This document shows positions 19,175 to 27,898 of a stretch of DNA of 64,000 nt, piece after piece. Location: NCBI RefSeq assembly GCF_009831415.1, contig NZ_CP043727.1, positions 1,860,001-1,924,000 on the forward strand, given 5' to 3'. Made by a program: the position numbers and the translations under genes. How positions within the stretch are numbered: position 1 is the first letter of the stretch; the number at the start of each line of letters is the position of its first letter. Origin of the DNA: Yersinia canariae (GTDB lineage: Bacteria; Pseudomonadota; Gammaproteobacteria; Enterobacterales; Enterobacteriaceae). Under the pieces are notes generated by a model, which had not been told where the DNA came from, ran no database searches, and saw only the letters and a program-made list of their open reading frames with translations.

Positions 19175-19453
19175 ATGGCAAAAGTATGTATTGCTGCTTA
19201 TGTTTACGGCGTCGTCCAGGGAGTGGGATTTCGCTATAATACGCAGCGCCAGGCACTGGCGTTAGGGGTGACGGGCTATGCTAAAAATTGTGATGACGGC
19301 AGTGTAGAAGTTGTGGCTTATGGCGAGCAACACGCTGTCGAACAACTGCTGGAGTGGATTAAGCAGGGCGGGCCACGGGGGGCGCGAGTCGACCGCCTGC
19401 TGACAGAGCCTTATCCGACCACGCCCTTTGAGACATTTAAAATCCGCTATTAG
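19175..19453 (+). CDS. acyP: Acylphosphatase
   Basis: 92 residues, as in E. coli YccX. It hydrolyses the carboxyl-phosphate bond of acylphosphates. The catalytic arginine is in [17 protein letters not shown] and the asparagine in [17 protein letters not shown]. Start ATG 19175 has a strong GGGGGG-rich Shine-Dalgarno region. It is convergent with tusE. Confidence 0.96.
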   Translation: MAKVCIAAYVYGVVQGVGFRYNTQRQALALGVTGYAKNCDDGSVEVVAYGEQHAVEQLLEWIKQGGPRGARVDRLLTEPYPTTPFETFKIRY

Positions 19454-19497
19454 CGGCCATCAACAAGGAAGTGGAAGCGCCGGAATGGCGTCATTTG

Positions 19498-19827
19498 TTA
19501 AATACATTTCACCGGTTTTGGCAGCCCGGCAATTTTTGTTGCTTGTTTTGCTGGCCCTTTAGGAAATAGGCGATAGAGATATCGGCTGTTACCTTTTTCT
19601 TCCCCATATTTCTGCGCCATGGCTTTTACCAGCATCCGGATTGCAGGTGATGTATTGAATTCCAGATAAAAAGCGCGCACAAACCGCACCACTTCCCAAT
19701 GGGGTTCGGTGAGTGTAATACCTTCTTGTTCAGCCAGTGTCGGTGCCAGAGCTTCGCTCCAGTCTGCGCTGTTTTTCAGGTAACCCTGTGCGTCGGTATC
19801 AATCGTGCGACCTTCAAACTCCAACAT
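19498..19827 (-). CDS. tusE: TusE, sulfur-relay protein
   Basis: 109 residues (E. coli 109). TusE takes persulfide sulfur from TusBCD and passes it to MnmA for 2-thiolation of tRNA wobble uridine. The active cysteine is the penultimate residue (LPKPVKCI). The DsrC-like core [28 protein letters not shown] is present. Confidence 0.97.
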   Translation of the reverse strand: MLEFEGRTIDTDAQGYLKNSADWSEALAPTLAEQEGITLTEPHWEVVRFVRAFYLEFNTSPAIRMLVKAMAQKYGEEKGNSRYLYRLFPKGPAKQATKIAGLPKPVKCI

Positions 19828-20032
19828 ACAACCTCAGTTATCCCATCAATCAAATGGCAGCTAATTTAACAAATATTTCCCCATATCCCAAAGAAGTCTG
19901 TGTTTTTGTTTGCTCATGCAGCCGGGGGAAATAGCGCGCTGGGGCAGTTGTACAGTGAAGCATCAGCATGACGATTAATTCATCATTTGATAATCAGATG
20001 GCGGCTTTTTGGGCGATTAAACACAAACAAGC

Positions 20033-20061
20033 TTTACAAGCGGCGGAGCTCTGTTTATAGT
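20033..20061 (+). promoter_or_regulatory. Sigma-70 promoter of the tRNA-Ser gene
   Basis: -35 TTTACA (20033-20038), 17-base spacer, -10 TATAGT (20056-20061), 12 bases before the mature tRNA 5' end. It is near consensus with a G/C-rich discriminator, as expected for a stringently controlled stable-RNA promoter. Confidence 0.88.
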
Positions 20062-20073
20062 TCGGCTCGTTGC

Positions 20074-20161
20074 GGAGGGGTGGCCGAGTGGCTGAAGGCA
20101 ACGGTCTTGAAAACCGTCGACGGGAAACCGTTCGAGAGTTCGAATCTCTCCTCCTCCGCCA
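20074..20161 (+). tRNA. serT: tRNA-Ser (anticodon UGA)
   Basis: 88 nt with encoded CCA. Acceptor stem GGAGGGG/CTCCTCC (one G-U), discriminator G, a long class II variable arm (GACGGGAAACCGTTC), anticodon TGA at 20108-20110 in CTTGAAA, T-arm GAGAGTTCGAATCTCTC. Reads UCA and other UCN codons. The 3' end has no visible integrase or att duplication. Confidence 0.97.
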
Positions 20162-20622
20162 TCTTCTCTTAGTTACTTCTTCTTGTTATTTTTCCCCCAA
20201 TAAACATCTCGCAAACTTAATAACGCCGAACGCCGTTACACCTCTTTTCACTGTTTTTTGCTGTACTGACTGATTTATCAATCTATCCAGATCCCTATTT
20301 CTTTCTTTTAGCCGCATACCTCTAAAGAGGTATATGTTTGATTTTATGCAATAATTGATCGATGAGCTGAGTTTTTTTGAGCTGGTTCATAAAAACAAAT
20401 ACCCACACAAAAATTGTTTGATCTAAAACAAGCATTCTCACTACAACAAATTATTTGCTGAAAATCCTCCTTACTATCTCCATAACTCCTATTGGGCGAA
20501 ATCTGTCATAGCTGTCTCTGGGCGAATATTTTCATCCTATTGCGAGTTTAAAAATAAAAAATGACTGTCCGGTGCAAGCACTGGCGGCGTCCGGTATGGA
20601 AAAGCACACTGGAGTAACTATT
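20162..20622 (+). promoter_or_regulatory. nrf operon regulatory region
   Basis: 461 bp, no gene. It holds an FNR-like site (20418-20431) and a weak -10 candidate TTATTT (20451-20456). No NarL/NarP heptamer pair was confidently identified by eye. No clear tRNA terminator with a hairpin was found in the first part. Confidence 0.6.
20418..20431 (+). promoter_or_regulatory. FNR-like site upstream of nrfA
   Basis: TTGATCTAAAACAA matches TTGAT-N4-ATCAA at 9 of 10 positions. Its centre is about 30 bp before a -10-like TTATTT, the class II activator position, and about 198 bp before the nrfA start. nrf operons are FNR-activated in E. coli; binding here is inferred. Confidence 0.6.
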
Positions 20623-22041
20623 GTGAGCAAATTTATAAGACGAATGTCAGTAGGGATATTGGCTCTTTTGGCAATTGGGGGGGTATTTTCTTTATCGGCA
20701 GCACCGACGCCACCGATTGAGGCCCGTAATGATAAGTTCGCGGAACAGCATGTGGATCAGTTCACTTCCTGGTTGAAAACTAAGGAAAGTGGGCCGCGAG
20801 AAGATGCATTGGCTGAAGACCCGAATCTGGTGATTCTGTGGGCGGGCTACCCATTTGCAAAAGATTATAACAAACCTCGTGGGCATGCTTATGCGGTCAC
20901 TGATGTGCGGGAAACATTACGAACAGCCGCTCCCAAAACCGCCGAAGATGGGCCACTCCCCATGGCGTGCTGGAGTTGTAAAAGCCCGGATGTTGCCCGG
21001 TTGATCAATGAACAGGGCGAAGAGGGCTATTTCAAAGGAACTTGGGCCAGAGGTGGCCCGGAAGTTGTCAATCAATTGGGATGCGCCGATTGCCATGATA
21101 CTGCCACGGCCGATTTTGCGGCGGGCAAGCCGGCCTTGGTGTTATCACGCCCTTATACTGAGCGCGCGTTGCAATCTATCAATAAACCTTTCGAACATGC
21201 CAGCCGCTTGGATCAACAATCCATGGTGTGCAGCCAGTGTCATGTTGAATATCACTTCGCCGGTAAAGATAAAGCCGTGAAGCTTCCTTGGGATCAAGGG
21301 ACTGATGTGGAGTCAATGGAGAAATATTACGACGAAATTGCTTTCTCTGATTGGGTCCACCCATTGTCGAAAACCCCGATGCTGAAAGCTCAGCACCCAG
21401 AGTATGAAACCTGGCGTGCCGGTATTCACGGTAAAAATAATGTCAGTTGTATCGATTGTCATATGCCGAAAATTCAAAATGCGGCGGGCAAAGTGTATAC
21501 CGACCACCAGATCCGCAATCCGTTTGATAGTTTTGAAACCACCTGTGTTAACTGCCACACCCAAGACAAAAAAACCTTGCAGGATATTGTCGCCGAACGC
21601 AAAGCCAGCATTCAGGAGCTGAAACTGAATGTTGAGAAACAGTTGGTTCATGCGCATTACGAAGCGAAGGCTGCTTGGGATGCCGGGGCGACTGAGCAAG
21701 AAATGAAGCCGATTTTGCAAGATATTCGCCATGCACAGTGGCGCTGGGACTACGCCATTGCCTCTCACGGTATTCATATGCATGCACCAGATGTGGGTCT
21801 GCGTGTGCTCGGCGGTGCATTGAATAAAGCCGCTGATGCGCGCACTAAACTGGCGCGCTTGCTTGCTACCAAGGGAATTAGCCACGAAATTCCACTGCCG
21901 GATATCTCTACCAAACTCAATGCACAAAAAGCATTGGGGATGGATATGGATAAGCTCAACAGTGAGAAGCAGGAGTTTCTGCAACAAGTGGTGCCGACCT
22001 GGGATTCGACAGCCAGAAAAGCGGGCCGATTGAGCCAGTAA
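20623..22041 (+). CDS. nrfA: NrfA, pentahaem cytochrome c nitrite reductase
   Basis: 472 residues from the GTG at 20623, which has a GGAG site and gives a signal peptide ([20 protein letters not shown], cleaved near SAA); in-frame starts further upstream (20572) are less likely. It reduces nitrite to ammonium with six electrons in the periplasm. Five haem sites are present: CWSCK (catalytic haem with lysine ligand), CADCH, CSQCH, CIDCH and CVNCH. Active-site residues near [21 protein letters not shown] and the distal [10 protein letters not shown] histidines are conserved. First gene of the nrf operon. Confidence 0.98.
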   Translation: MSKFIRRMSVGILALLAIGGVFSLSAAPTPPIEARNDKFAEQHVDQFTSWLKTKESGPREDALAEDPNLVILWAGYPFAKDYNKPRGHAYAVTDVRETLRTAAPKTAEDGPLPMACWSCKSPDVARLINEQGEEGYFKGTWARGGPEVVNQLGCADCHDTATADFAAGKPALVLSRPYTERALQSINKPFEHASRLDQQSMVCSQCHVEYHFAGKDKAVKLPWDQGTDVESMEKYYDEIAFSDWVHPLSKTPMLKAQHPEYETWRAGIHGKNNVSCIDCHMPKIQNAAGKVYTDHQIRNPFDSFETTCVNCHTQDKKTLQDIVAERKASIQELKLNVEKQLVHAHYEAKAAWDAGATEQEMKPILQDIRHAQWRWDYAIASHGIHMHAPDVGLRVLGGALNKAADARTKLARLLATKGISHEIPLPDISTKLNAQKALGMDMDKLNSEKQEFLQQVVPTWDSTARKAGRLSQ

Positions 22042-22046
22042 GCGGC

Positions 22047-22109
22047 GTTCCGGTGGGCAAAGTACCCGCCGGAACTATTCCAGGGACAAACTGGCCCCAG
22101 CTTGGGCCA
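22047..22109 (+). repeat. Two tandem hairpins between nrfA and nrfB
   Basis: GTTCCGGTGGG/CCCGCCGGAAC (22047-22057 and 22065-22075) and TGGCCC/GGGCCA (22092-22097 and 22104-22109). No T-run follows, so they are more likely mRNA-stabilising or processing structures than full terminators. Confidence 0.7.
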
Positions 22110-22128
22110 TAGCAAAGGTGGAATAACT

Positions 22129-22695
22129 ATGCGCGTTTTACGTTCATTCTGTTCAGCGGTATTGCTGGCAGTGCTGACCCTGTACACGCTGCCCACACTC
22201 GCCACAACACCAGCAGATGCGCCGAAAACAACCCGTTCGGGCCATGTGGTTGAGCCACAGCGCAACCCGGATGCGGCCTGTGTCCAATGTCATAAAGAAC
22301 AAAAAGATGAGTTACACGGTAAACATGCCGGGGCGATTAATCCCAATACGCAATTGGCGGTAACTTGCACTAATTGTCATGGAAAAGCATCAGTACTGCA
22401 CCGAAATGGCGTTAAAGATGTGATGCGTTTTAACAGTGATATGCTGAATGCTGATAAAGCGATGTACAGTGTTTCGCAGCAAAACAGTGTCTGTATGAGC
22501 TGTCATCAGCCGGAAAAATTACGCGAAGCATTCTGGCCACATGATGTGCATATGTTGAAGCTTTCGTGTGTCAGTTGTCATCAGTTGCACCCTAAAACAG
22601 ATCCAATGCACGGCTTGGATGACAAAGGACGGGTCAAAATCTGTGTGGATTGTCACCGTCGCCAGCAGGAGCTGATACCGAAGGACGCGCCATGA
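22129..22695 (+). CDS. nrfB: NrfB, pentahaem electron donor to NrfA
   Basis: 188 residues from the ATG at 22129 (GGTGG site upstream); 22102 is a worse start. Signal peptide MRVLRSFCSAVLLAVLTLYTLPTLA. Five CxxCH motifs: CVQCH, CTNCH, CMSCH, CVSCH and CVDCH. It is periplasmic and passes electrons from the NrfCD quinol oxidase to NrfA. The stop overlaps the nrfC start (ATGA). Confidence 0.97.
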   Translation: MRVLRSFCSAVLLAVLTLYTLPTLATTPADAPKTTRSGHVVEPQRNPDAACVQCHKEQKDELHGKHAGAINPNTQLAVTCTNCHGKASVLHRNGVKDVMRFNSDMLNADKAMYSVSQQNSVCMSCHQPEKLREAFWPHDVHMLKLSCVSCHQLHPKTDPMHGLDDKGRVKICVDCHRRQQELIPKDAP

Positions 22696-23363
22696 ATACA
22701 AATCGTCGTCACTTTATCGCCAGTATGGGGGCGCTTATCTTCCTGACCGGATCATCAGGGCGTTCATTGGCGCTGAGCGGCACTATTGATGGTGTACGTT
22801 ATGGCATGTTGCATGATGAAACCCGCTGTATTGGCTGTACTGCGTGTATGGATGCTTGCCGTGAAGTCAATCACGTCCCTGCGGGTGTTTCGCGCTTAAG
22901 CATTATCCGCAGCCAGCCCATTGGCGAGTTCCCCGCAGTGAAATACCAATTTTATCGTCACTCTTGCCAGCATTGTGATAAAGCGCCGTGTGTCGACGTT
23001 TGCCCCACCGGCGCATCTTATCGTGATGCTGCAACTGGGATTGTGGACGTCAATCCTGACCTTTGTGTCGGATGCCAGTACTGTATTGCGGCTTGCCCAT
23101 ATCGGGTTCGTTTTATTCATCCGGTGACGAGGACTGCTGACAAATGCGATTTTTGCCGCAAAACCAATCTCAAACAGGGCAAACAACCGGCTTGTGTTTT
23201 ATCTTGCCCCACTAAAGCGCTGACTTTTGGCAATTTGGACAACCCAAACAGTGAGTTGGTGAAGCTGTTACATCAGCGCACTGTGTATCGCGCCAAGTTA
23301 CATTTGGGAACACAACCAAAGCTTTACCGTGTTCCTTTCCAGTATGGGGAGATAACCGGATGA
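22692..23363 (+). CDS. nrfC: NrfC, four-cluster Fe-S protein
   Basis: 223 residues. A Tat-type signal (MNTNRRHFIASMGALIFL, twin arginine at residues 5-6) precedes four ferredoxin-like cysteine groups: CIGCTACMDAC, CQHCDKAPCVDVCP, CVGCQYCIAACP and CDFCRKTN...CVLSCP. It couples NrfD (quinol oxidation) to NrfB. ATG overlaps the nrfB TGA; its own stop overlaps nrfD. Confidence 0.96.
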   Translation: MNTNRRHFIASMGALIFLTGSSGRSLALSGTIDGVRYGMLHDETRCIGCTACMDACREVNHVPAGVSRLSIIRSQPIGEFPAVKYQFYRHSCQHCDKAPCVDVCPTGASYRDAATGIVDVNPDLCVGCQYCIAACPYRVRFIHPVTRTADKCDFCRKTNLKQGKQPACVLSCPTKALTFGNLDNPNSELVKLLHQRTVYRAKLHLGTQPKLYRVPFQYGEITG

Positions 23364-24325
23364 GTCCTGAACTGAATACACCGTTTCATTTTGAGTCATT
23401 AGTCTGGGATTGGCCGATTGCTATCTATCTGTTTCTAATAGGAGTTTCGGCCGGTATGGTGGTCGTTAGCTTATTGGTTAAACGGCGTATATTGGGGGGT
23501 GATGCCGCGCAAAGTGGGTTACTGAAGTCCACGGCGATTATTGCGCCACTGGCCGTAATCATGGGCTTGTTTATCTTAATTCTGCACCTTACCCGGCCAT
23601 GGACTTTCTGGAAACTGATGTTTTTCTACAGCAGCAGTTCGGTCATGTCATTGGGCGTCATGCTATTTCAAATCTATATGGTGGTGTTATTGGTATGGCT
23701 GGCAGTGATATTCCGTCATTGGCTGGCGGGATTATTACAGCCTTACCCTAAGTTGAATTGGATAAGCGTGTTACTGAATAAGTTGGCCCCAATTGAGGGC
23801 AAACTCGAGCCGCTGATGATGTTTCTGGCGGTTGCTTTAGGGGCTTATACCGGCTTTTTGTTATCTGCATTGAAAAGCTATCCGCTGCTCAACAACCCGG
23901 TATTGCCGGTGTTATTCCTGTTCTCGGGTGTCTCTTCCGGTATTGCTGCCATGGTGCTGTGCTCTGTGGGCTTTTTTAAAGAGCCTATCCATAGCCCGGC
24001 ATTAGCTTTTGTCCATCGACTGGAAAAACCAGTGGTCTGGCTGGAGCTATTTCTACTATTGGCCTTTTTTACCGGGCTATGGTTCGGCGGCGGTCAGAAA
24101 GAAGTTGCGGTGTCAGTCGCTTTGGGGGGCGGATTCTGGGCCATCATGTTTTGGTTCTGGGTGATTGGCTGTGGCATGGTGTTGCCATTGATTTTAAACA
24201 GTTATTGCAGCCATAAAGTGCGCCACCGAGTTTCATTCCTGCTGATGGTTTCGGGGCTAAGTTTGTTCGGCGTATTCGTATTACGTTTCTTCATTCTTTA
24301 TGCCGGCCAGATGACCGTGGTGTGA
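23360..24325 (+). CDS. nrfD: NrfD, membrane quinol dehydrogenase subunit
   Basis: 321 residues with about eight hydrophobic helices, matching the NrfD/PsrC family (FHFESLVWDWPIAIYLFLIGVSAGM at the start). It oxidises menaquinol in the inner membrane and hands electrons to NrfC. ATGA overlap with nrfC. Confidence 0.96.
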   Translation: MSPELNTPFHFESLVWDWPIAIYLFLIGVSAGMVVVSLLVKRRILGGDAAQSGLLKSTAIIAPLAVIMGLFILILHLTRPWTFWKLMFFYSSSSVMSLGVMLFQIYMVVLLVWLAVIFRHWLAGLLQPYPKLNWISVLLNKLAPIEGKLEPLMMFLAVALGAYTGFLLSALKSYPLLNNPVLPVLFLFSGVSSGIAAMVLCSVGFFKEPIHSPALAFVHRLEKPVVWLELFLLLAFFTGLWFGGGQKEVAVSVALGGGFWAIMFWFWVIGCGMVLPLILNSYCSHKVRHRVSFLLMVSGLSLFGVFVLRFFILYAGQMTVV

Positions 24326-24341
24326 TGGCGAAGACTGAGTG

Positions 24342-24392
24342 ATGGATAAAATTGTGTAATGGATAAATTGTGTAATGGATAAAATGCGATGA
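24342..24392 (+). repeat. Tandem repeat of tiny ORFs ahead of nrfE
   Basis: 2.7 copies of a 16-17 base unit ATGGATAAA(A)TTGTGTA at 24342, 24359 and 24375. Each unit starts with ATG: the frames read MDKIV-stop, MDKLCNG-stop and MDKMR-stop. The first stop overlaps the second start (TAATG) and the last stop overlaps the nrfE start (ATGA). Direct reading of the sequence; the function is inferred. Confidence 0.7.
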
Positions 24393-26278
24393 CAGGTGAA
24401 CTGGGGCTGCTTTCACTGCTGGCGGCGGCGTCATTGGCGCTATTGCTCGGTTGTGTGCCCTTTATGGCTTTGCATGGGCGGCGAATACCTTTGTTGGTTT
24501 GGCTGCCTTCACTTAGCTATGGCGTGACCTTATTGATTACTTTGGCGATATTAACTCTGGGCTGGTGCTTTTCCACTGATGATTTCTCTGTATTGTATGT
24601 CGCCCAGCACGGGAACAGCCAACTGCCAATTTTTTATAAAATAGCGGCAATCTGGGGAGGGCATGAGGGTTCCATGTTGTTTCTATTGTTTGCGCTTAGC
24701 CTGTGGAGCTCAGCGCTGACCCTATTTCGCCGCCATTTCCCACTGCGTTTTTTTGCCCGCTCGCAAGGGGTGATGGGCTGGCTTCTGCTCATCTTTAGTC
24801 TATTTATCCTCTTTTTCTCCAACCCCTTTGAACGATTATTCCCGACTCTGGCTGAAGGGCGTGATTTGAATCCCATGTTGCAGGATCTTGCGCTGATTTT
24901 TCATCCTCCGCTACTGTATTTGGGCTATAGCGGTTTTGCCATCAGTTTTGCATTCGCCGTCGCGACATTACTTGAAGGGAAAAGTAGCCAAAATATGGCG
25001 CACTACAGCCGTCCTTGGGCATTGGCTGCTTGGGGGTTATTGAGTATTGGCATTTTGTTAGGTGCGTGGTGGGCATATAGCGAATTAGGCTGGGGCGGCT
25101 GGTGGTTCTGGGACCCAGTAGAAAATGCTTCCTTACTCCCTTGGCTTACCGGCACCGCATTATTGCATGTTCTGGCTATCAGCGAACGGCGCGGTATGTA
25201 TCAGCAATGGGGTATTTTACTGTCATTGGTGACGTTTCAACTTTGCTTGCTAGGCACTTTTATTGTCCGTTCCGGGGTGTTGACCTCGGTCCATGCTTTT
25301 GCCGTTGATACCGCGCGTGGCGAAGCCTTACTGGCACTGTTTGGCATCGTCACATTGATTTCATTAATGCTGTTTGCACTGCGGGTTAGGGGAAATACGC
25401 GCGCGGCTGATTTCAATCTTTTTTCGCTGGAAACTTTATTGCTGGCGGCACTGATATTATTAAGCATCGCCGCTGTCACCGTGCTGATTGGTACATTATA
25501 TCCTTTGATTTTCAGCGCATTAGGTTTGGGTTCGTTATCCGTCGGCGCGCCTTATTTTAACCAAACACTGACACCTTTTGTATTGTTACTGTTATTACTG
25601 ATGGGGTGGGCACCATTTGCTGATTGGCGACAAAGCCCCAAAATCCAGTGCTGGCGTCTTGCCGTCCCTGCGCTGTTGGCCATCTGTGGAGCGCTATTTG
25701 GTGCTGGTTGGCTACAGCCATCATGGCAATCAGGCATGATGCCGGGCGTCACATTGGCCCTTTGGGCATTATGCGCACCTTTGTTTGCCCCGAAGATTCG
25801 TTGGCAGTCATGGCTGATTCATGGTGGCGTTGCCATCAGCTTACTGGGCATGCTGTTTGCTTCATATCACTCACAGGAGCAGGGCAGCCGGATGTTCCCC
25901 GGTAAACAAGTCACACTAGCGGGTTACCAATTGATTTATCGGCAAACTGAGTTATTGGTCGGGCCAAATTACACCAGCGAGCGGGCGCATATTGCGGTGA
26001 GTCTGGATGGGCAATCCATCACCACACTGCGACCTGAGCGGCGGCATTATACAGCCCGTGAAATGTTGATGATTGAGCCCGCTATCGCCAGCGGCCCTTT
26101 AGCCGATTTTTATGCGGTACTAGGGGATAACTTGGGCGCGGGGGAATATAGCGTGCGGGTGTATCATAAACCGATGGTCAGCTGGATTTGGGGCGGCGCA
26201 CTGATAATGGTGTTCGGCGGAGGGCTGGCACTGTGGCGCAGAACCCGGCCCACCAGAGATATCGCGGAGGGCAAATGA
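24389..26278 (+). CDS. nrfE: NrfE, CcmF-like cytochrome c haem lyase
   Basis: 629 residues, longer than E. coli NrfE (552) and close to CcmF length. About 14 membrane helices and the haem-handling tryptophan motif WGGWWFWDPVENASLLPWL; conserved histidines in IFHPPLLYLGY. It works with NrfF and NrfG to attach the lysine-ligated haem at the CWSCK site of NrfA. The ATG at 24389 has a poor ribosome binding site but overlaps the stop of a tiny upstream ORF. The stop overlaps the next gene (ATGA). Confidence 0.94.
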   Translation: MTGELGLLSLLAAASLALLLGCVPFMALHGRRIPLLVWLPSLSYGVTLLITLAILTLGWCFSTDDFSVLYVAQHGNSQLPIFYKIAAIWGGHEGSMLFLLFALSLWSSALTLFRRHFPLRFFARSQGVMGWLLLIFSLFILFFSNPFERLFPTLAEGRDLNPMLQDLALIFHPPLLYLGYSGFAISFAFAVATLLEGKSSQNMAHYSRPWALAAWGLLSIGILLGAWWAYSELGWGGWWFWDPVENASLLPWLTGTALLHVLAISERRGMYQQWGILLSLVTFQLCLLGTFIVRSGVLTSVHAFAVDTARGEALLALFGIVTLISLMLFALRVRGNTRAADFNLFSLETLLLAALILLSIAAVTVLIGTLYPLIFSALGLGSLSVGAPYFNQTLTPFVLLLLLLMGWAPFADWRQSPKIQCWRLAVPALLAICGALFGAGWLQPSWQSGMMPGVTLALWALCAPLFAPKIRWQSWLIHGGVAISLLGMLFASYHSQEQGSRMFPGKQVTLAGYQLIYRQTELLVGPNYTSERAHIAVSLDGQSITTLRPERRHYTAREMLMIEPAIASGPLADFYAVLGDNLGAGEYSVRVYHKPMVSWIWGGALIMVFGGGLALWRRTRPTRDIAEGK

Positions 26279-26823
26279 AACAACGGTGGCCTTGGTTGCT
26301 GGTGCCTGTGCTGGCTTTTAGCTTAGGGATAATACTTTATAGCGGTCTTAATCGTAACCCACATCATATTGAATTAGCAGAGAAAAACTTGCCTTTCCCC
26401 GAGTTTTCACTCACTGACTTACAACTGCCAGAACAGCAAATAACACGAAGCCAGTTGCTGGGTAAGGTGACGGTAATTAATGTGTGGGCCAGTTGGTGTG
26501 CCAGTTGTAAACAAGAGCTGGCGCTATTGGGCCAAATCGCCGATAGCTTAAATGAAGTGCAATTCTACGGCTTGAATTATCGTGATGATCGCCAGGCGGC
26601 GTTGAATACACTTCACCGTTACAGCAATCCTTATCAGCGGAATCTCTATGATCCACAAGGAGTTTTAGCTCTCGCGATGGGGGTGTATGGCACACCAGAA
26701 ACCTGGCTAATCGATGCCGAAGGAATTATTCGCCAGCGCTATGCAGGTGAAATGACACTGGAGATATGGCAACAACAGTTCGCACCATTATTGGCGCAAT
26801 GGGCTAAGGCGCAGACACCATGA
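26275..26823 (+). CDS. DsbE/CcmG-like thiol-disulfide oxidoreductase
   Basis: 182 residues. One N-terminal membrane anchor (PWLLVPVLAFSLGIILYSGL) and a thioredoxin domain with the redox motif WASWCASCKQEL and the cis-proline turn YGTPETWLID. CcmG proteins reduce the haem-binding cysteines of apocytochrome c in the periplasm. E. coli nrf operons lack such a gene; here it sits between nrfE and nrfF with ATGA overlaps on both sides, so it probably serves NrfA haem attachment. Confidence 0.93.
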   Translation: MKQRWPWLLVPVLAFSLGIILYSGLNRNPHHIELAEKNLPFPEFSLTDLQLPEQQITRSQLLGKVTVINVWASWCASCKQELALLGQIADSLNEVQFYGLNYRDDRQAALNTLHRYSNPYQRNLYDPQGVLALAMGVYGTPETWLIDAEGIIRQRYAGEMTLEIWQQQFAPLLAQWAKAQTP

Positions 26824-27230
26824 AAGCCGTATTACTGATGTTATCCCTGCTATTTTCACCGTGGGCGTTAGCCTCCCTGGTGGATACCTATCATTTTAGT
26901 TCTCAAGAAAATCAACAACAAGCGCTGGAATTGGCAAAAGAGTTGCGCTGCCCACAATGTCAGAATCAGAACTTATTGGAGTCAACATCACCCATCGCGC
27001 AAGATTTGCGCTTAGAGGTCTACCGCTTGGTTGAAGCCGGGCACAGTTCTCAGGAAATTATAACTCTGATGACGCAGCGCTATGGGGATTTTGTGCTTTA
27101 TCGGCCACCATTACGCGGCGCAACACTGGTGCTTTGGTTTGGGCCAGGAGTGCTGTTGGCCTGCGTGTTAGGTGGATTAGTGCTCCGAATTCGTAACCGG
27201 GCAGCTTCAGGTTCGAGAGGAGGGCGCTGA
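26820..27230 (+). CDS. nrfF: NrfF, CcmH-like haem lyase subunit
   Basis: 136 residues. Signal peptide MKAVLLMLSLLFSPWALA, the CcmH motif ELRCPQCQNQNLLES, then MTQRYGDFVLYRPPL and a C-terminal membrane helix (LVLWFGPGVLLACVLGGLVL). The two cysteines take part in thiol exchange with apo-NrfA. It overlaps its neighbours at both ends (ATGA and TGATG). Confidence 0.95.
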   Translation: MKAVLLMLSLLFSPWALASLVDTYHFSSQENQQQALELAKELRCPQCQNQNLLESTSPIAQDLRLEVYRLVEAGHSSQEIITLMTQRYGDFVLYRPPLRGATLVLWFGPGVLLACVLGGLVLRIRNRAASGSRGGR

Positions 27231-27898
27231 TGGTTTTGGCTGTTGGGGTGGCGCTATTATTACTGATGATCCTTATCGGAATATGGTGGCCTTGGCTGAC
27301 GCAATATGGCCGCCTAAGTTGGCGCTGGCCCGCGGGGTTTAGTGTGTTGATCCCGACGCTAATCCTATTGGGATATCAGCAATTGGGCCAATATACCTCA
27401 GTACAAAAAGAGGTTTTACGTCAGCAAGAAGCGGCGCGCTTGAACACGATGGTGGAGAAACAGAGTGATGACCCGACATTATTCCTGTTACAGCAGCGTA
27501 TCCGGCAAGCTCCGGATAATGGCCAACTGTGGTTTAGTTTGGCGCAACATTATTTGTATCGTAATGAGTTTGACGACGCGCTATTGGCATTGAAGCAAGC
27601 AGAACATTTGCAGGGGGCCAGTGCGCCGCTAGACGCCGCCCGCGCGACACTGTTTTATTATCAGGCAGGGCAAAAAATGACCGATGAAGTGAGCTATTGG
27701 TTACAGCAAGCTTTGACAAAAGACCCGATGCAATACACTGCACTGATGCTGCAAGCCAATGATAACTTTACACATGCTCGCTACACGCAGGCCATTACTA
27801 TCTGGCAACAATTACTTGAGAGCAATAATCCTGACGTGGATCGCGCGGTGATTATCCGTGCCATTGCCTTTGCGCGAATAATGCAACAGTCGCCTTAG
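27230..27898 (+). CDS. nrfG: NrfG, TPR chaperone of the haem lyase
   Basis: 222 residues. Two N-terminal membrane helices (about residues 1-22 and 32-50) and a periplasmic TPR domain (QLWFSLAQHYLYRNEFDDALLALKQAEHL and later units), as in CcmI/NrfG. It binds the NrfA C-terminus to direct the lyase to the special haem site. Last gene of the operon; the start overlaps the nrfF stop. Confidence 0.95.
   Translation: MVLAVGVALLLLMILIGIWWPWLTQYGRLSWRWPAGFSVLIPTLILLGYQQLGQYTSVQKEVLRQQEAARLNTMVEKQSDDPTLFLLQQRIRQAPDNGQLWFSLAQHYLYRNEFDDALLALKQAEHLQGASAPLDAARATLFYYQAGQKMTDEVSYWLQQALTKDPMQYTALMLQANDNFTHARYTQAITIWQQLLESNNPDVDRAVIIRAIAFARIMQQSP

Noticed and set aside
20074..20161. tRNA-Ser as an integration site of a genomic island
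   Set aside because: No integrase, no repeat of the tRNA 3' end and a complete nrf operon follow; the neighbouring order looks like stable chromosome.
21313..22265. Long minus-strand frames of 224 and 163 residues opposite nrfA/nrfB
   Set aside because: They are shadows of highly conserved haem-protein genes and resemble no family; caused by codon bias.
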